Shown in pieces: positions 43,370-53,124 of a stretch of 64,000 bases of DNA (within the stretch, counting starts at the first letter, position 1; each line of letters begins with the position of its first letter). The notes below the pieces were generated by a model. That model saw only the letters and a program-made list of their open reading frames with translations. It had not been told where the DNA came from and did not search any database. Origin of the DNA: JBGTGG01 sp964398945. GTDB lineage: Bacteria > Bacteroidota > Bacteroidia > Cytophagales > Cyclobacteriaceae. The stretch is from positions 147,913 through 211,912 of the forward strand of contig CAYNOT010000008.1 in the NCBI GenBank assembly GCA_964398945.1, written 5' to 3'. A program made the translations under genes and the position numbers.

Positions 43370-43933
43370 ATGAAGTTTGCGATGGATTTGGCAATGCACA
43401 TGAAGGAAGAAACTTTTCGAAGGGAGCAAGGCAGGTTGCTGAATTTTATTCGTGGCCGGGTTTCCTCCTTAGAAGAAGCCGAAGACATCTTGCAAGATGT
43501 TTTTTTTCAGTTCGTGGCCGGGTACGATACCATTGAATCGATGGACCGTGTAACCTCCTGGTTGTTTTCCGTAGCCAGAAATAAAATCATTGATCGTTAT
43601 AGGAGGGATGCCGTGCGCCCAAAAAGGGCTGATTTTGGATTTATTTCCGATGACCAGGAAGGCCCGATTTCCCTTCAGGAAATTTTACCTGATTTAGGTG
43701 ATACACCTGAGGAAGCACTTTTTAGGGAAACCTTGTGGGATGCCATTATGGAAGCCCTGGATGAGCTACCGGCTGAGCAACGGGAAATATTTATCCTTAA
43801 TGAATTAGAGGAAAAAGGTTTTCGCGAGATCGCGGAAGAGAAAGGGGTTTCCATCAACACCCTTTTGTCGCGGAAGCGGTATGCTATCCTGGCATTGCGA
43901 AAGAAGCTTCAGGATTTATATGATGATATGTAG
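43370..43933 (+). CDS. ECF RNA polymerase sigma factor
   Basis: 187 residues. Region 2 is at about 18-85 (LEEAEDILQDVFFQFVAGY, VTSWLFSVARNKIIDRYRR). Region 4 is at about 125-180 (LDELPAEQREIFILNELEEKGFREIAEEKGVSINTLLSRKRYAI). Several Met codons lie near the N-terminus (1, 5, 9, 11), so the exact start is uncertain. The next gene, 18 bp on, is a small membrane protein with a CxxC motif and could be its regulator. Confidence 0.88.
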   Translation: MKFAMDLAMHMKEETFRREQGRLLNFIRGRVSSLEEAEDILQDVFFQFVAGYDTIESMDRVTSWLFSVARNKIIDRYRRDAVRPKRADFGFISDDQEGPISLQEILPDLGDTPEEALFRETLWDAIMEALDELPAEQREIFILNELEEKGFREIAEEKGVSINTLLSRKRYAILALRKKLQDLYDDM

Positions 43934-43951
43934 GATCAAAATATTTTAGAT

Positions 43952-44323
43952 ATGAAAAGGGGAGTTTGGTTTTTAAAATGGATTGTGCTGGGGGCAATAT
44001 TTATTGCATTGTTTGGAATTGTGACCCAATACTTATGGAATTGGTTGGTGCCTGCATTGTTCTCCGGACCGGTGATTACCTATTGGCAAGCCCTTGGGGT
44101 GTTATTATTGACAAAAATACTCCTGGGTTTTGGCGGGGGAAAAGGCCATTGTCAACATTGTGGAAGTGGCGGGAAGTCGTTTTGGAAGCAACGCTATGAG
44201 AATAAACTAGCTTCGATGCACCCGGAAGACCGTGAAGCCTTCAAAAAGAAAATGATGGAAAAATGGTGTCGTCACACTTCACCAAAAGCTGAACACGATA
44301 AACCTGCTGGCGAAAACGATTGA
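43952..44323 (+). CDS. Small membrane protein with a CxxCG motif
   Basis: 123 residues with two hydrophobic helices (about 8-27 and 42-62). A Gly-rich turn and GHCQHCGSGGKS (a CxxC zinc-ribbon-like or redox pair) follow, then a basic helical tail with SMHPEDREAFKKKMMEKWC and a further Cys. Directly follows the ECF sigma gene. A cognate regulator role is possible from position, but the fold is not that of known anti-sigma factors. Confidence 0.6.
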   Translation: MKRGVWFLKWIVLGAIFIALFGIVTQYLWNWLVPALFSGPVITYWQALGVLLLTKILLGFGGGKGHCQHCGSGGKSFWKQRYENKLASMHPEDREAFKKKMMEKWCRHTSPKAEHDKPAGEND

Positions 44324-44401
44324 AATTATTTTCTGTGTGAAATGAAAAAATTTGTTGCGAAATGCAGAACACAATTTTCAAGAAAGCGTTAAAGGAAACC
44401 G

Positions 44402-44431
44402 TGGAAACTTTTGAAATATTAAAAGTTTCCA
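44402..44431. promoter_or_regulatory. Palindromic operator upstream of the TetR-type gene
   Basis: TGGAAACTTTT (44402-44412) and its exact complement AAAAGTTTCCA (44421-44431) are separated by eight bases. The site overlaps the -33 TTTG (44410-44413) and ends just before a perfect -7 box TAGTTTTG (44432-44439), 18 bp from it. A dimeric repressor bound here would block polymerase, so autoregulation by the TetR-type protein is likely. Confidence 0.75.
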
Positions 44432-44439
44432 TAGTTTTG
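44432..44439 (+). promoter_or_regulatory. -7 box of the TetR/efflux operon promoter
   Basis: TAGTTTTG matches TAnnTTTG exactly. It pairs with TTTG at 44410-44413 (18-bp spacer) and lies 7 bp before the start codon at 44447, so the transcript would be nearly leaderless. Confidence 0.65.
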
Positions 44440-44446
44440 CGCCCGC

Positions 44447-45070
44447 ATGGAAGAAACAGACAACAAAGAACGGATTTTAAAAGGAGCAGAAGAGCTTTTT
44501 ATGCGCTATGGGGTGCGTAGTGTATCAATGGATGATATCGCCAGGCATTTGTCAATTTCCAAAAAGACCATTTACCAATACTTCGCTGATAAAGACGAAG
44601 TGGTAACCCTGGTTGCCATTGCACACCTGGCCCACGAGCAGAAAGAGTTTGATGAAGTGTTTACGACCTCCAAAGATTCAATTGATGAAATGGTGGGGCT
44701 TTCAAATTGCCTCCGCTCAAACCTTAAACGGATCAATCCTTCCTTGCTTTTTGATTTACAAAAGTATCATCCGAAGGCATGGGGTGCATGGCTATCCTTT
44801 AAGAATGATTTTATGCGGATGTCGATCAAGCGCAGCATAACACGTGGGATCAGCGATGGATATTTCAGGCCGGAGATCAATGCGGACATTTTGGCTACTT
44901 CCCGGTTGGAACAAGTGGAGATGGGGTTCCGGGAGGATCTGTTTCCAAGCGACCAGTTTGATTTCATGGAAGTACAAATACAATTGTTGGAAGTCTTTAT
45001 TTATGGCTTGCTAACAGAAAAAGGAAGAAAACTATATCAGAAACATAAAGAAGAATATCCACATGTATAA
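44447..45070 (+). CDS. TetR/AcrR-family transcriptional regulator
   Basis: 207 residues. The N-terminal helix-turn-helix (about 5-55) is canonical: RILKGAEELFMRYGVRSVSM, then DDIARHLSISKKTIYQYFADKDE. The C-terminal ligand domain is variable. A perfect inverted repeat overlaps its promoter. It is followed without a gap by TolC, MFP and RND genes, so it most likely represses this efflux operon and its own gene until an inducer binds. Confidence 0.93.
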   Translation: MEETDNKERILKGAEELFMRYGVRSVSMDDIARHLSISKKTIYQYFADKDEVVTLVAIAHLAHEQKEFDEVFTTSKDSIDEMVGLSNCLRSNLKRINPSLLFDLQKYHPKAWGAWLSFKNDFMRMSIKRSITRGISDGYFRPEINADILATSRLEQVEMGFREDLFPSDQFDFMEVQIQLLEVFIYGLLTEKGRKLYQKHKEEYPHV

Positions 45071-45086
45071 TTACCAAGTCCCAAAT

Positions 45087-46532
45087 ATGAAACGTCTATA
45101 TCAAACCCTCTTTTTAACACTACTTGTACCCCTGTGGGGAAACGCACAAACGGTAGACACCACAAGTGCATTTACTTTAGAAAAGGCCATTTATTATGCG
45201 TTCGAAAATGCCATCAGTATGAAGAACTCTGTACTGGATGAACAGATTTCAGATGCATTGGTAAAAGAAACGAGAGGTATTGGCTTGCCTCAAATCAATG
45301 GAACCGTTACGCTGATGCATAACGCAAAACTCCAGCGATTCTATACTGCATACGACAGTGCCGGTTTCTCGATCGGAGGCGACCTGGGTTCGGTGCCCGG
45401 TATTAGACAGGGTGATGTGGTGGCTGCACAAAACTTCTTTCAGTTGCCCAGCAATGGAACGGCCGCCCTTGAGATCAGCCAGATACTTTTTAATAATTCG
45501 TATCTGTTGGGTTTAAAAGCAGCAGCTACCTATCGCGACCTCGCTACAAAAACCACGCAACAAACAAAAGAACAAATTATCGAAAATGTAACGAAGGCAT
45601 ATTTCGCTGCGGTAATCAACAAGGAGCGTATCAATCTTTTTGAAAGCAATATTGCCCGTGTTGATTCCTTGTACAAATCAACCAAGGCATTAAATGAAAA
45701 TGGATTTGCCGAAGAGATTGATGTTGACCGGACAGAGGTAACATTGAATAATCTCATCGTTGAACGTGATAAGTTTTTAGGTATTCAGGAGATTGCGCTT
45801 GAGTTGTTAAAATTCCAAATGAACTATCCTATGGATAAACCCATAACGGTAATCGGGGATCTTAATAGCATGAAAATAGACCGTGACATTGAATATCTTC
45901 AGGAAGACTGGAGCTACACCACACGGATTGAATACAGCATTTTAGAGTCAAATCACCGGCTTCAGGAACTGGATGTAAGAAACAAAGTTTCAGCGTCTGT
46001 TCCCTATCTAACTGCTTTTGCGAACCTGGGGATGGGAACCCAGTCAAACAACATTGCCGGTTTGTTCAAAACGAATAGTACTTTTCAGGATTATGGATCA
46101 GTTGGCCCGGATAAGTGGTACCCTGCAACGTATTTTGGTGTTTCATTAAATGTGCCCATCTTCAGTGGTTTGCAACGTAACTATGCCCTTCAACAATCGA
46201 AGCTTTCCCTTTTGAAGATTGAGAATGGATTTAAATCGCTAAAGAACAGTATCGACCTTGAAATAAAACGTGGCACCATTGTCTACGAAAACGCATTAAA
46301 ATCATTGGATGCGCAGAGACGTAATACGAGGTTGGCTGAAAACATTGCCCGTGTTACCAAGATCAAATACCAACAAGGTGTCGGAACAAATCTGGAAGTA
46401 GTAGATGCCGAAAGCGCCTTGCGCGAAGCACAAATCAATTACTACAGTGCCATGTACGATGCCATTGTATCACGTGTTGATTTGATTCGTGCATACGGAA
46501 AGATCAACACCATTGCATCACTACAAAATTAA
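45087..46532 (+). CDS. TolC-family outer-membrane efflux protein
   Basis: 481 residues from ATG 45087, which starts a proper signal peptide (MKRLYQTLFLTLLVPLWGNAQ). The in-frame ATG at 45063 overlaps the TetR stop and would add eight polar residues before the signal. Two OEP repeats are seen: LEKAIYYAFENAISMKN... and the later NIARVTKIKYQQGVGTNLEVVDAESALREAQINYYSA, a classic TolC coiled-coil signature. Forms the outer-membrane exit duct of the pump encoded by the next two genes. Confidence 0.92.
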   Translation: MKRLYQTLFLTLLVPLWGNAQTVDTTSAFTLEKAIYYAFENAISMKNSVLDEQISDALVKETRGIGLPQINGTVTLMHNAKLQRFYTAYDSAGFSIGGDLGSVPGIRQGDVVAAQNFFQLPSNGTAALEISQILFNNSYLLGLKAAATYRDLATKTTQQTKEQIIENVTKAYFAAVINKERINLFESNIARVDSLYKSTKALNENGFAEEIDVDRTEVTLNNLIVERDKFLGIQEIALELLKFQMNYPMDKPITVIGDLNSMKIDRDIEYLQEDWSYTTRIEYSILESNHRLQELDVRNKVSASVPYLTAFANLGMGTQSNNIAGLFKTNSTFQDYGSVGPDKWYPATYFGVSLNVPIFSGLQRNYALQQSKLSLLKIENGFKSLKNSIDLEIKRGTIVYENALKSLDAQRRNTRLAENIARVTKIKYQQGVGTNLEVVDAESALREAQINYYSAMYDAIVSRVDLIRAYGKINTIASLQN

Positions 46533-46562
46533 TTAGACCCATAACCTGAAAATAAATTGAAA

Positions 46563-47678
46563 ATGAAATCAACCCGATACAATTATCTGTCAATTTTGGT
46601 TTTAGCAGCAGTGCTTGCTGCCTGTGCCACCGATAAAAGTGCAAAGCTTGAAGAACTAAAAGGTAAACAAGCTGCCCTTGCAAAAGAAATTGCTGCCCTT
46701 GAAGCCGAACTTCCTGTCGATTCATCTAAACTTGAAGTAAAGTCGAAAGAAGTAGGTGTGATCGAACTCGCCACTCGCAAATTCGATCACTACGTACAAA
46801 CACAAGGTGCCATCGAAGCAGAAGACAACATTTTGGTCAGTTCTAAAACGATGGGCGTTGTTACCCAGGTTTTTGTGAAAGAAGGACAAGGTGTTTCGAA
46901 AGGCCAGGTGCTGGCCCAAATTGACAACTCCGTAATCCTGAGAGGCATTGAAGGCATGAAATCACAATTGGAACTTGCCAACACAATATACGATCGCCAA
47001 AAGAATTTGTGGGACCAGAAAATTGGAACAGAAGTGCAATACCTTCAGGCCAAATCAACCAAAGAAAGCCTTGACCGCCAGCTCGCAGGATTGCAAGAGC
47101 AAAATGAAATGACGAAAATCAAATCGCCTATAAACGGAACAGTAGATGCCGTAGCAGCAAAGAATGGGGAAAGTATTTCCCCCGGTATGCCGGCTTTTAG
47201 AGTTGTAAATACCTCTAATTTGAAGATCACTGCCCATATCTCTGAAGCGTATGTAACCACCATTAAAAAGGGGGATAAAGTGTTGGTATTGGTAGACGGA
47301 TTAGGAAAAGAAATTGCAGCGAACGTAACATTTGTTGGTAAGAATATAGATTTGCTATCGCGCACATTCCCGATCGAGGTGGACCTTCCATCGCTCCCTG
47401 ACCTAAGGCCAAACATGACAGCCGTTGTGAAAGTGATTTTTCACTCAGATCCTTCCGCTATTGTAGTACCGGTTAACGTGGTACAAAGTGTTAACGGGGA
47501 AAAGATTGTGTACGTGGCCGGCATGGATGGAAAGAATGCCGTGGCGCGCAAGCGTGTTGTTGAAGTGAATGGTGTATATGACGACCTCGCGCAGATAAAG
47601 TCAGGAATAGCAGCCGGTGAAAAAATAATCACGGTGGGCTATCAGGGATTGAATGACGGTGACTTTATTAAACTTTAA
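46563..47678 (+). CDS. RND efflux periplasmic adaptor (MFP), lipoprotein
   Basis: 371 residues from ATG 46563; the TTG at 46557 is less likely. A lipoprotein signal ends in VLAACATD. A short coiled coil follows (KLEELKGKQAALAKEIAALEAEL), then the lipoyl halves (ILVSSKTMGVVTQVFVKEGQGVSKGQVLAQID; MTKIKSPINGTVDAVAAKNGESI) and beta-barrel/membrane-proximal domains. Links the RND pump to the TolC-type protein. Fits the HlyD/AcrA family in length and order. Confidence 0.92.
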   Translation: MKSTRYNYLSILVLAAVLAACATDKSAKLEELKGKQAALAKEIAALEAELPVDSSKLEVKSKEVGVIELATRKFDHYVQTQGAIEAEDNILVSSKTMGVVTQVFVKEGQGVSKGQVLAQIDNSVILRGIEGMKSQLELANTIYDRQKNLWDQKIGTEVQYLQAKSTKESLDRQLAGLQEQNEMTKIKSPINGTVDAVAAKNGESISPGMPAFRVVNTSNLKITAHISEAYVTTIKKGDKVLVLVDGLGKEIAANVTFVGKNIDLLSRTFPIEVDLPSLPDLRPNMTAVVKVIFHSDPSAIVVPVNVVQSVNGEKIVYVAGMDGKNAVARKRVVEVNGVYDDLAQIKSGIAAGEKIITVGYQGLNDGDFIKL

Positions 47679-47770
47679 TCAAGATACGGTAGTAAGGTGG
47701 TGTTTGAATTGTGCAGATGGAAAAGAAGAGAAGGACTTGAACACCACACATACCCATAATAACCAATACT

Positions 47771-50700
47771 ATGCAAGACACTAACAAAGAATTTGGACCC
47801 ACCAGTTGGGCAATTGATAATAAGATAGCCGTTTATGTTGCTACGTTTATTATCTGCGTTGCGGGTATCGTAACGTATATGTCCTTGCCCAAAGAGAATT
47901 TTCCGGAAGTTGTTTTTCCACAAATCTTTGTGGCAACGGTATATCCGGGGGCGCCACCTACGGACATTGAAAACCTGATAACAAAACAAATCGAGAAGCA
48001 GGTTAAATCCATTGCCGGTGTAAAAAAAATTACCAGCAACTCATTGCAAGATTTCAGCAACGTTATCATTGAGTTTCAAACCGATGTTGATGTGGCGGAA
48101 GCCAAGCGCGAGGTGCAGAATGCTGTTGATAAAGCTAAACCTGATTTACCTTCCAATCTTCCTGATGATCCGCAGGTTATTGATATTGACATTTCAGAAG
48201 TGCCGATCATGTTTGTGAACCTGTACGGGGATTATGACCTGCAAACATTGAAGCGCTATGCAGAGCAAATGCAGGATGAATTTGAAACGCTGAAAGAAAT
48301 CCGAAGGGTGGATATCGTTGGTGCGCTCGACCGTGAAATACAAATCAATGTTGATTTATACAAAGCAGCTTTGGCTGGCGTTGCCCTTAGTGACATTATC
48401 CAGACCATTGGTGGAGAAAATGTTATTATGCCGGGTGGCCAGATTTCAGTGGGCGGTATGAAGCGTTCGTTGAGCGTGAGTGGAGAGTATGCAAATGCAG
48501 AAGGTATGGCCAATACAGTTGTTGGTTCTATTCGTGGCGGCAAAGTTTATTTGAAAGATATTGCAGAAGTAATTGATACACACAAAGAACAGGAAAGTTT
48601 CGCACGCTTAAATAAGAAGAATGTAATCACCCTTAACATTATCAAACGCAATGGTGAAAACCTTATTGATGCAGCTGATCATATCAATGCCATTATCAAG
48701 GAATTTGAAGAAAGAACATTACCGGCCGGTCTTCATGTGACGGTCACTGCAGATCAATCTGAAAATACGCGTGTAACACTTCATGACCTGATCAACACGA
48801 TCATTATCGGGTTCATTTTGGTTACTATTATCCTGATGTTTTTCATGGGCGTAACGAACGCGGTCTTTGTTGGGTTGTCAGTCCCTATTTCTGCTTTCAT
48901 TACTTTCCTTATATTTCCAACCATTGGTTTTACACTCAACATGATGACGTTGTTCTCCTTCTTGCTCGCCTTGGGTATAGTAGTGGATGATGCTATTGTT
49001 GTTATTGAGAACACACACCGCGTTTTTGACAATGGTAAAGTACCGATCAGAAAGGCAGCGAAGATTGCGGCAGGTGAAGTTTTCCTCCCTGTATTATCCG
49101 GAACATTGGTGGTATTGGCGCCTTTTATTCCATTGGCCTTCTGGCCTGGTGTTATCGGTAAGTTCATGATGTATCTACCCATCACATTGATTATCGCCTT
49201 GTTGGCGTCACTGGTGGTGGCATATATTATCAACCCTGTGTTTGCGGCCGATTTTATGAAACCGCATGACCATGATGAGCATAATGAAGGCCCTAAAGTG
49301 ACGAAAGGGTTTAAAATTACTTCGGTAGTGTTTGCAGGGATCGCCATCGTTTCATATTTGATGAATTTCGGACTTGGAAACTTTGTGGTGCTTATGTATT
49401 TGTTATATGTGCTCCATCATTTTGTTTTGAAGGCTTTAATCTCGTCATTCCAAACTTCGGCATGGCCTAAAGTTCAGGAGTCTTATAAAAAATTGTTAAC
49501 CTGGACGCTTTATCGCTACCGGCCAATCTTTGTTGGCTTAGGGGTTATCTGCTTGTTCATATTCTCCATTGTATTTACAGGTATCCGTAAACCTCCTGTA
49601 GTGTTTTTCCCGAATGGCGACCCGAATTTTATCTATGCGTTTATCAGGATGCCGATTGGAACAGATCAGCGCGTAACCGATTCAATCACCGCAATTGTTG
49701 AAGACAAAATAATTGCGACAATGGGCGAAGACAACCCGATTGTTGAGTCGGTTATCTCTAACGTTGCGATTGGTGCAAGTGAAAACCCGTTCGAGGCAGG
49801 TGGAAACACAAGCCCGCATTTGGGCAAGGTATCTGTGGCCTTTGTGAAGTTTGCAAAACGTGACGGACAATCCACCAAAGAATACCTGGATAGAATCCGT
49901 GAATCGGTTAAAGGTATAAAGGGCGCTGAAATTACGGTTGACCAGGAGCAAGGCGGCCCGCCAACGGGCAAGCCAGTAAATATTGATATTGCCGCTGATA
50001 ATTTTGCATTGTTAGTGAAGACTGCTGATGAGGTGAAGCGCTACCTGGTAGCGAAGCAAGTGCCGGGTGTGGAGGAATTAAAATCCGATTTCCAGAGCAA
50101 CAAACCTGAGATAATAATCAAGATTGACCGCGAGAAAGCAAACCGTGAAGGAATTTCAACGCGGGACATCGGACAAGCGTTGGGCACTGCCGTGTATGGG
50201 GCAGAGGTATCAAGGTTTCGTGATGAGAACGATGATTACCCAATCCAGGTGCGGGTAAAAGAAAGCCAGCGCAACGACCCGAATGTGTTGATCAATTTAC
50301 CGATTACCTATCGTGATATGGGTTCGGGAGGTGTTGTTCGTCAGGTACCGCTTTCTGCTATCGCAAAAGTTGATTATTCAAACAGCTATGCGGGTATTAA
50401 ACGTATCGATCAGAAACGGGTAATCACACTATCGTCCAATGTATTGGGTGATTATAATGCGAACGAAGTTGTTGCTGAAATCCAGGATCACCTCAACGCT
50501 TTTTCAACACCGGATGGGGTTACCATTAAGATGACGGGTGAGCAGGAAGATCAAAAAGAAACATCCGCTTTTCTTGGTGTTGCCTTCGGGCTTGCCTTTG
50601 CATTGATCTTCATGATCCTGGTGCTTCAGTTTAACTCAATAAGCAAGCCTGTGATTATCCTCTCTGAAATTTTATTCAGTATCATCGGTGTGTTGATTGG

Positions 50701-51178
50701 GTTCTCCTTATTTAAAATGGAAATATCCATTATCATGACGGGCGTAGGTATTATGGCCTTGGCAGGATTGGTAGTGCGGAATGGAATTTTGCTGGTTGAG
50801 TTTACAGAGTTGTTGCGTTCACAAAATGTTCCGCTTTATGAAGCGATTATTGAAGCAGCGAAAACGCGTATGACCCCTGTATTGTTGACGACTATCGCAG
50901 CAACCATCGGTTTGATCCCGTTGGCAGTTGGGTTGAATATTGACTTTGTAACGTTGTTCACCGAGTTAAACCCACATATTTATTTTGGGGGCGATAACGT
51001 AGCCTTCTGGGGGCCTTTATCCTGGACGATGATCTTTGGATTGATCTTCGGGACATTCCTGACACTCTTCTTAATTCCGTCTATGTATTTGCTTACAACG
51101 AAATTGAAAGAGAAGGTCTTTAAAAAGAAGGCAAGTGAAGAAACGGGGATAGTATCAGGTCCTGTTGCCACTAATTAA
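47771..51178 (+). CDS. RND-family multidrug efflux permease
   Basis: 1135 residues, the usual AcrB/HAE1 size. It has an N-terminal helix, a first porter domain, six helices, a second periplasmic domain and six more helices. In the first helix bundle GIVVDDAIVVIENTHRVFDNG carries the conserved proton-relay Asp pair. The counterpart after the second periplasmic loop is AGLVVRNGILLVEFTE. Proton-driven export of drugs or hydrophobic compounds; substrate unknown. Last gene of the TetR-controlled unit, with a good terminator after it. Confidence 0.93.
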   Translation: MQDTNKEFGPTSWAIDNKIAVYVATFIICVAGIVTYMSLPKENFPEVVFPQIFVATVYPGAPPTDIENLITKQIEKQVKSIAGVKKITSNSLQDFSNVIIEFQTDVDVAEAKREVQNAVDKAKPDLPSNLPDDPQVIDIDISEVPIMFVNLYGDYDLQTLKRYAEQMQDEFETLKEIRRVDIVGALDREIQINVDLYKAALAGVALSDIIQTIGGENVIMPGGQISVGGMKRSLSVSGEYANAEGMANTVVGSIRGGKVYLKDIAEVIDTHKEQESFARLNKKNVITLNIIKRNGENLIDAADHINAIIKEFEERTLPAGLHVTVTADQSENTRVTLHDLINTIIIGFILVTIILMFFMGVTNAVFVGLSVPISAFITFLIFPTIGFTLNMMTLFSFLLALGIVVDDAIVVIENTHRVFDNGKVPIRKAAKIAAGEVFLPVLSGTLVVLAPFIPLAFWPGVIGKFMMYLPITLIIALLASLVVAYIINPVFAADFMKPHDHDEHNEGPKVTKGFKITSVVFAGIAIVSYLMNFGLGNFVVLMYLLYVLHHFVLKALISSFQTSAWPKVQESYKKLLTWTLYRYRPIFVGLGVICLFIFSIVFTGIRKPPVVFFPNGDPNFIYAFIRMPIGTDQRVTDSITAIVEDKIIATMGEDNPIVESVISNVAIGASENPFEAGGNTSPHLGKVSVAFVKFAKRDGQSTKEYLDRIRESVKGIKGAEITVDQEQGGPPTGKPVNIDIAADNFALLVKTADEVKRYLVAKQVPGVEELKSDFQSNKPEIIIKIDREKANREGISTRDIGQALGTAVYGAEVSRFRDENDDYPIQVRVKESQRNDPNVLINLPITYRDMGSGGVVRQVPLSAIAKVDYSNSYAGIKRIDQKRVITLSSNVLGDYNANEVVAEIQDHLNAFSTPDGVTIKMTGEQEDQKETSAFLGVAFGLAFALIFMILVLQFNSISKPVIILSEILFSIIGVLIGFSLFKMEISIIMTGVGIMALAGLVVRNGILLVEFTELLRSQNVPLYEAIIEAAKTRMTPVLLTTIAATIGLIPLAVGLNIDFVTLFTELNPHIYFGGDNVAFWGPLSWTMIFGLIFGTFLTLFLIPSMYLLTTKLKEKVFKKKASEETGIVSGPVATN

Positions 51179-51198
51179 TATTAAGTAAACTAAAATCA

Positions 51199-51235
51199 GT
51201 AAAAAGTCGTCTTACACCCTAAGCCGACTTTTTAC
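51199..51235 (+). terminator. Terminator of the efflux operon
   Basis: GTAAAAAGTCG (51199-51209) and CGACTTTTTAC (51225-51235) pair perfectly over 11 bp around a 15-base loop, with T's following. It ends 4 bp before the metallophosphoesterase ATG, so that gene must start its transcript within or just after the hairpin. Confidence 0.75.
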
Positions 51236-51239
51236 TTTT

Positions 51240-52496
51240 ATGCAAAACCGAATGATGACCCTTTTTATTGTTACCATCCTCTTTTTAACAATTGATTACT
51301 ATGTTTTTCAAGCCATCGTAAGGGTTAGCAAAGAGTGGTTGCCCCTGTGGAAAAATATCCTGCGATATGGGTTCTGGATTCCGACAGTACTGAGCATTGC
51401 AGCGATTATGTGGTGGACATTTGGCGATCCGTATGCTTCGGGAACGGGTTTTCGAAACTTGGTGTTGACCGGATTGGTTTCGGTTTACTTTTCTAAACTA
51501 TTTGCTGTTGTTGTTTTATTCATCGATGATATTTATCGTGGTATAAAGTGGCTTGCCAATTTCTTTTACAAGGGGGCAGATGGAAACACATCGGGTGAAG
51601 GCATAACACGTTCTGAATTTTTATCGAAGACGGCCCTGATGGCTGCGGCCATACCTTTCGGGACAATGGCGTACGGGATTATTTCCGGTGCACACGATTA
51701 TCGCGTTAGGCGAAAAACAGTTTATCTTCCCAACCTCCCGTCTGCATTTGATGGGATTACAATAGGCCAGCTTTCGGATATCCATTCGGGAAGTTTTTTT
51801 AGCAAGAAGGCTGTTGTTGGTGGGATTGAAATGTTCATGAAAGAAAAACCGGATGTAGTATTTTTCACCGGTGATTTGGTCAACAATGAAACTTCCGAAG
51901 TAAAGGAATATACTGACATCTTTAACAAGGTAAAAGCACCGCTTGGGGTTTTCTCTGTTACCGGAAACCATGATTACGGTGAATATAAGTCATGGGGCTC
52001 TGCGGTTGCGAAGCGAAAGAATTTTCAAGATATGATCGCTGTGCACAAGCAGATGGGATATGATTTGTTGATGAATGAAAACCGGTCCATTGAAATCAAT
52101 GGGGAGCGTATTGCCATTCTTGGTATTGAAAATTGGGGGGCCGGGCGTTTTCCAAAATATGGCAAGATGGATATTGCCCATGCCGGAACAGAAGAAGCAC
52201 TGGTAAAACTTTTATTGTCGCATGACCCCAGCCATTGGGGTGAGCAAGTCCGAAGGGATTACAAAGATATTGATATCATGTTTGCAGGGCACACGCATGG
52301 GTTTCAATTTGGTGTAGAGGTTGGTGATTTTAAATGGAGCCCTTCGCAATATGCCTATAAGCAATGGGCTGGTTTATACCAGGAGGACAATCAATATTTG
52401 TATGTAAACCGTGGCTTTGGGTTTATCGGGTATCCGGGAAGGATCGGTATGCCACCCGAACTTACCATGATTACATTGAAGCAGGGAACGGCTTAG
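51240..52496 (+). CDS. Membrane-anchored metallophosphoesterase
   Basis: 418 residues. Three or four N-terminal transmembrane helices (~5-145) come first, then a calcineurin-like phosphoesterase domain. Its metal motifs are complete: LSDIHSG (DxH), GDLVNNE, GNHDYGEY and GHTHGFQFG. This matches the YkuE/YaeI group, which acts outside the membrane on phospholipid- or UDP-sugar-type substrates. The substrate is not known here. Starts immediately after the efflux terminator. Confidence 0.88.
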   Translation: MQNRMMTLFIVTILFLTIDYYVFQAIVRVSKEWLPLWKNILRYGFWIPTVLSIAAIMWWTFGDPYASGTGFRNLVLTGLVSVYFSKLFAVVVLFIDDIYRGIKWLANFFYKGADGNTSGEGITRSEFLSKTALMAAAIPFGTMAYGIISGAHDYRVRRKTVYLPNLPSAFDGITIGQLSDIHSGSFFSKKAVVGGIEMFMKEKPDVVFFTGDLVNNETSEVKEYTDIFNKVKAPLGVFSVTGNHDYGEYKSWGSAVAKRKNFQDMIAVHKQMGYDLLMNENRSIEINGERIAILGIENWGAGRFPKYGKMDIAHAGTEEALVKLLLSHDPSHWGEQVRRDYKDIDIMFAGHTHGFQFGVEVGDFKWSPSQYAYKQWAGLYQEDNQYLYVNRGFGFIGYPGRIGMPPELTMITLKQGTA

Positions 52497-52639
52497 TTTT
52501 TTTTCTGCTTACAGGAGAAATTGCCTGGGATTTAAATTGCGCTGTTAAATACACACCAATGAGTTGCTTCTTGGCTTTAGACTATCAGTTTTACACCTTT
52601 TGCTATTTGTGAAATATGTGCAATTGCATATATTCGGGT

Positions 52640-52655
52640 CGTTGGCGGTAATGCT
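52640..52655 (+). repeat. Cassette-boundary-like motif
   Basis: CGTTGGCGGTAATGCT, 50 bp upstream of the hypothetical gene at 52706, resembles a motif I recall in front of small accessory genes in Cytophagales/Chitinophagales. It also resembles ACAACGTTGGACAATG after that gene (53124-53139). Short, and evidence from memory only. Confidence 0.3.
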
Positions 52656-52705
52656 AGAGGATAACTGCGATACAATATCTAACTTGACAGAATAATAATT
52701 TCACA

Positions 52706-53119
52706 GTGGAAACTTCGAATATTATAGCATTGGTTTTGGGTGGAGTGGGTTTTATAGTTTCAATTATAAGTTTTGTAATAACACCAAGACTTACTCTCAA
52801 ATCAAAACAATTAGAAAAGAGACTGGAATATAGATTTGAGTTATTTCAGAAAATACTAGCGTTATGGGAATTTACTAATCGACCTGCCAAAGAACATGAT
52901 GTTAGACCTTTGCTGACAGAAATAAATAAATTGATCCAATTATATGGTTATAATTCCGAGATTAAGTCATTCAGAGAATTGGTGGATTCTTATAATTACT
53001 ATGCTCAAAACCATAATGAAATTAACAAACAAAAACTACATGCAAAGTTCAGTGACTTCTTTTCAATTTCTTTCAATGCGTATCGAAAGGAAATTGTTTT
53101 GGATAAATTGAAAGATTAA
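52706..53119 (+). CDS. Hypothetical protein with an N-terminal membrane helix
   Basis: 137 residues from a GTG start (METSNIIALVLGG). One transmembrane helix (about 5-27) is followed by a Lys/Glu/Asn/Tyr-rich helical cytoplasmic part (KQLEKRLEYRFELFQKILALWEF). Base composition is AT-richer than the flanking housekeeping genes, which suggests horizontal acquisition. Flanked on both sides by cassette-boundary-like CGTTG motifs. No known family. Confidence 0.5.
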   Translation: METSNIIALVLGGVGFIVSIISFVITPRLTLKSKQLEKRLEYRFELFQKILALWEFTNRPAKEHDVRPLLTEINKLIQLYGYNSEIKSFRELVDSYNYYAQNHNEINKQKLHAKFSDFFSISFNAYRKEIVLDKLKD

Positions 53120-53124
53120 AAAAA

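Noticed and set aside
48781..49347. 188-codon minus-strand frame inside the RND permease
   Set aside because: It is the antisense of a strongly conserved transmembrane region, with no start context or family match.
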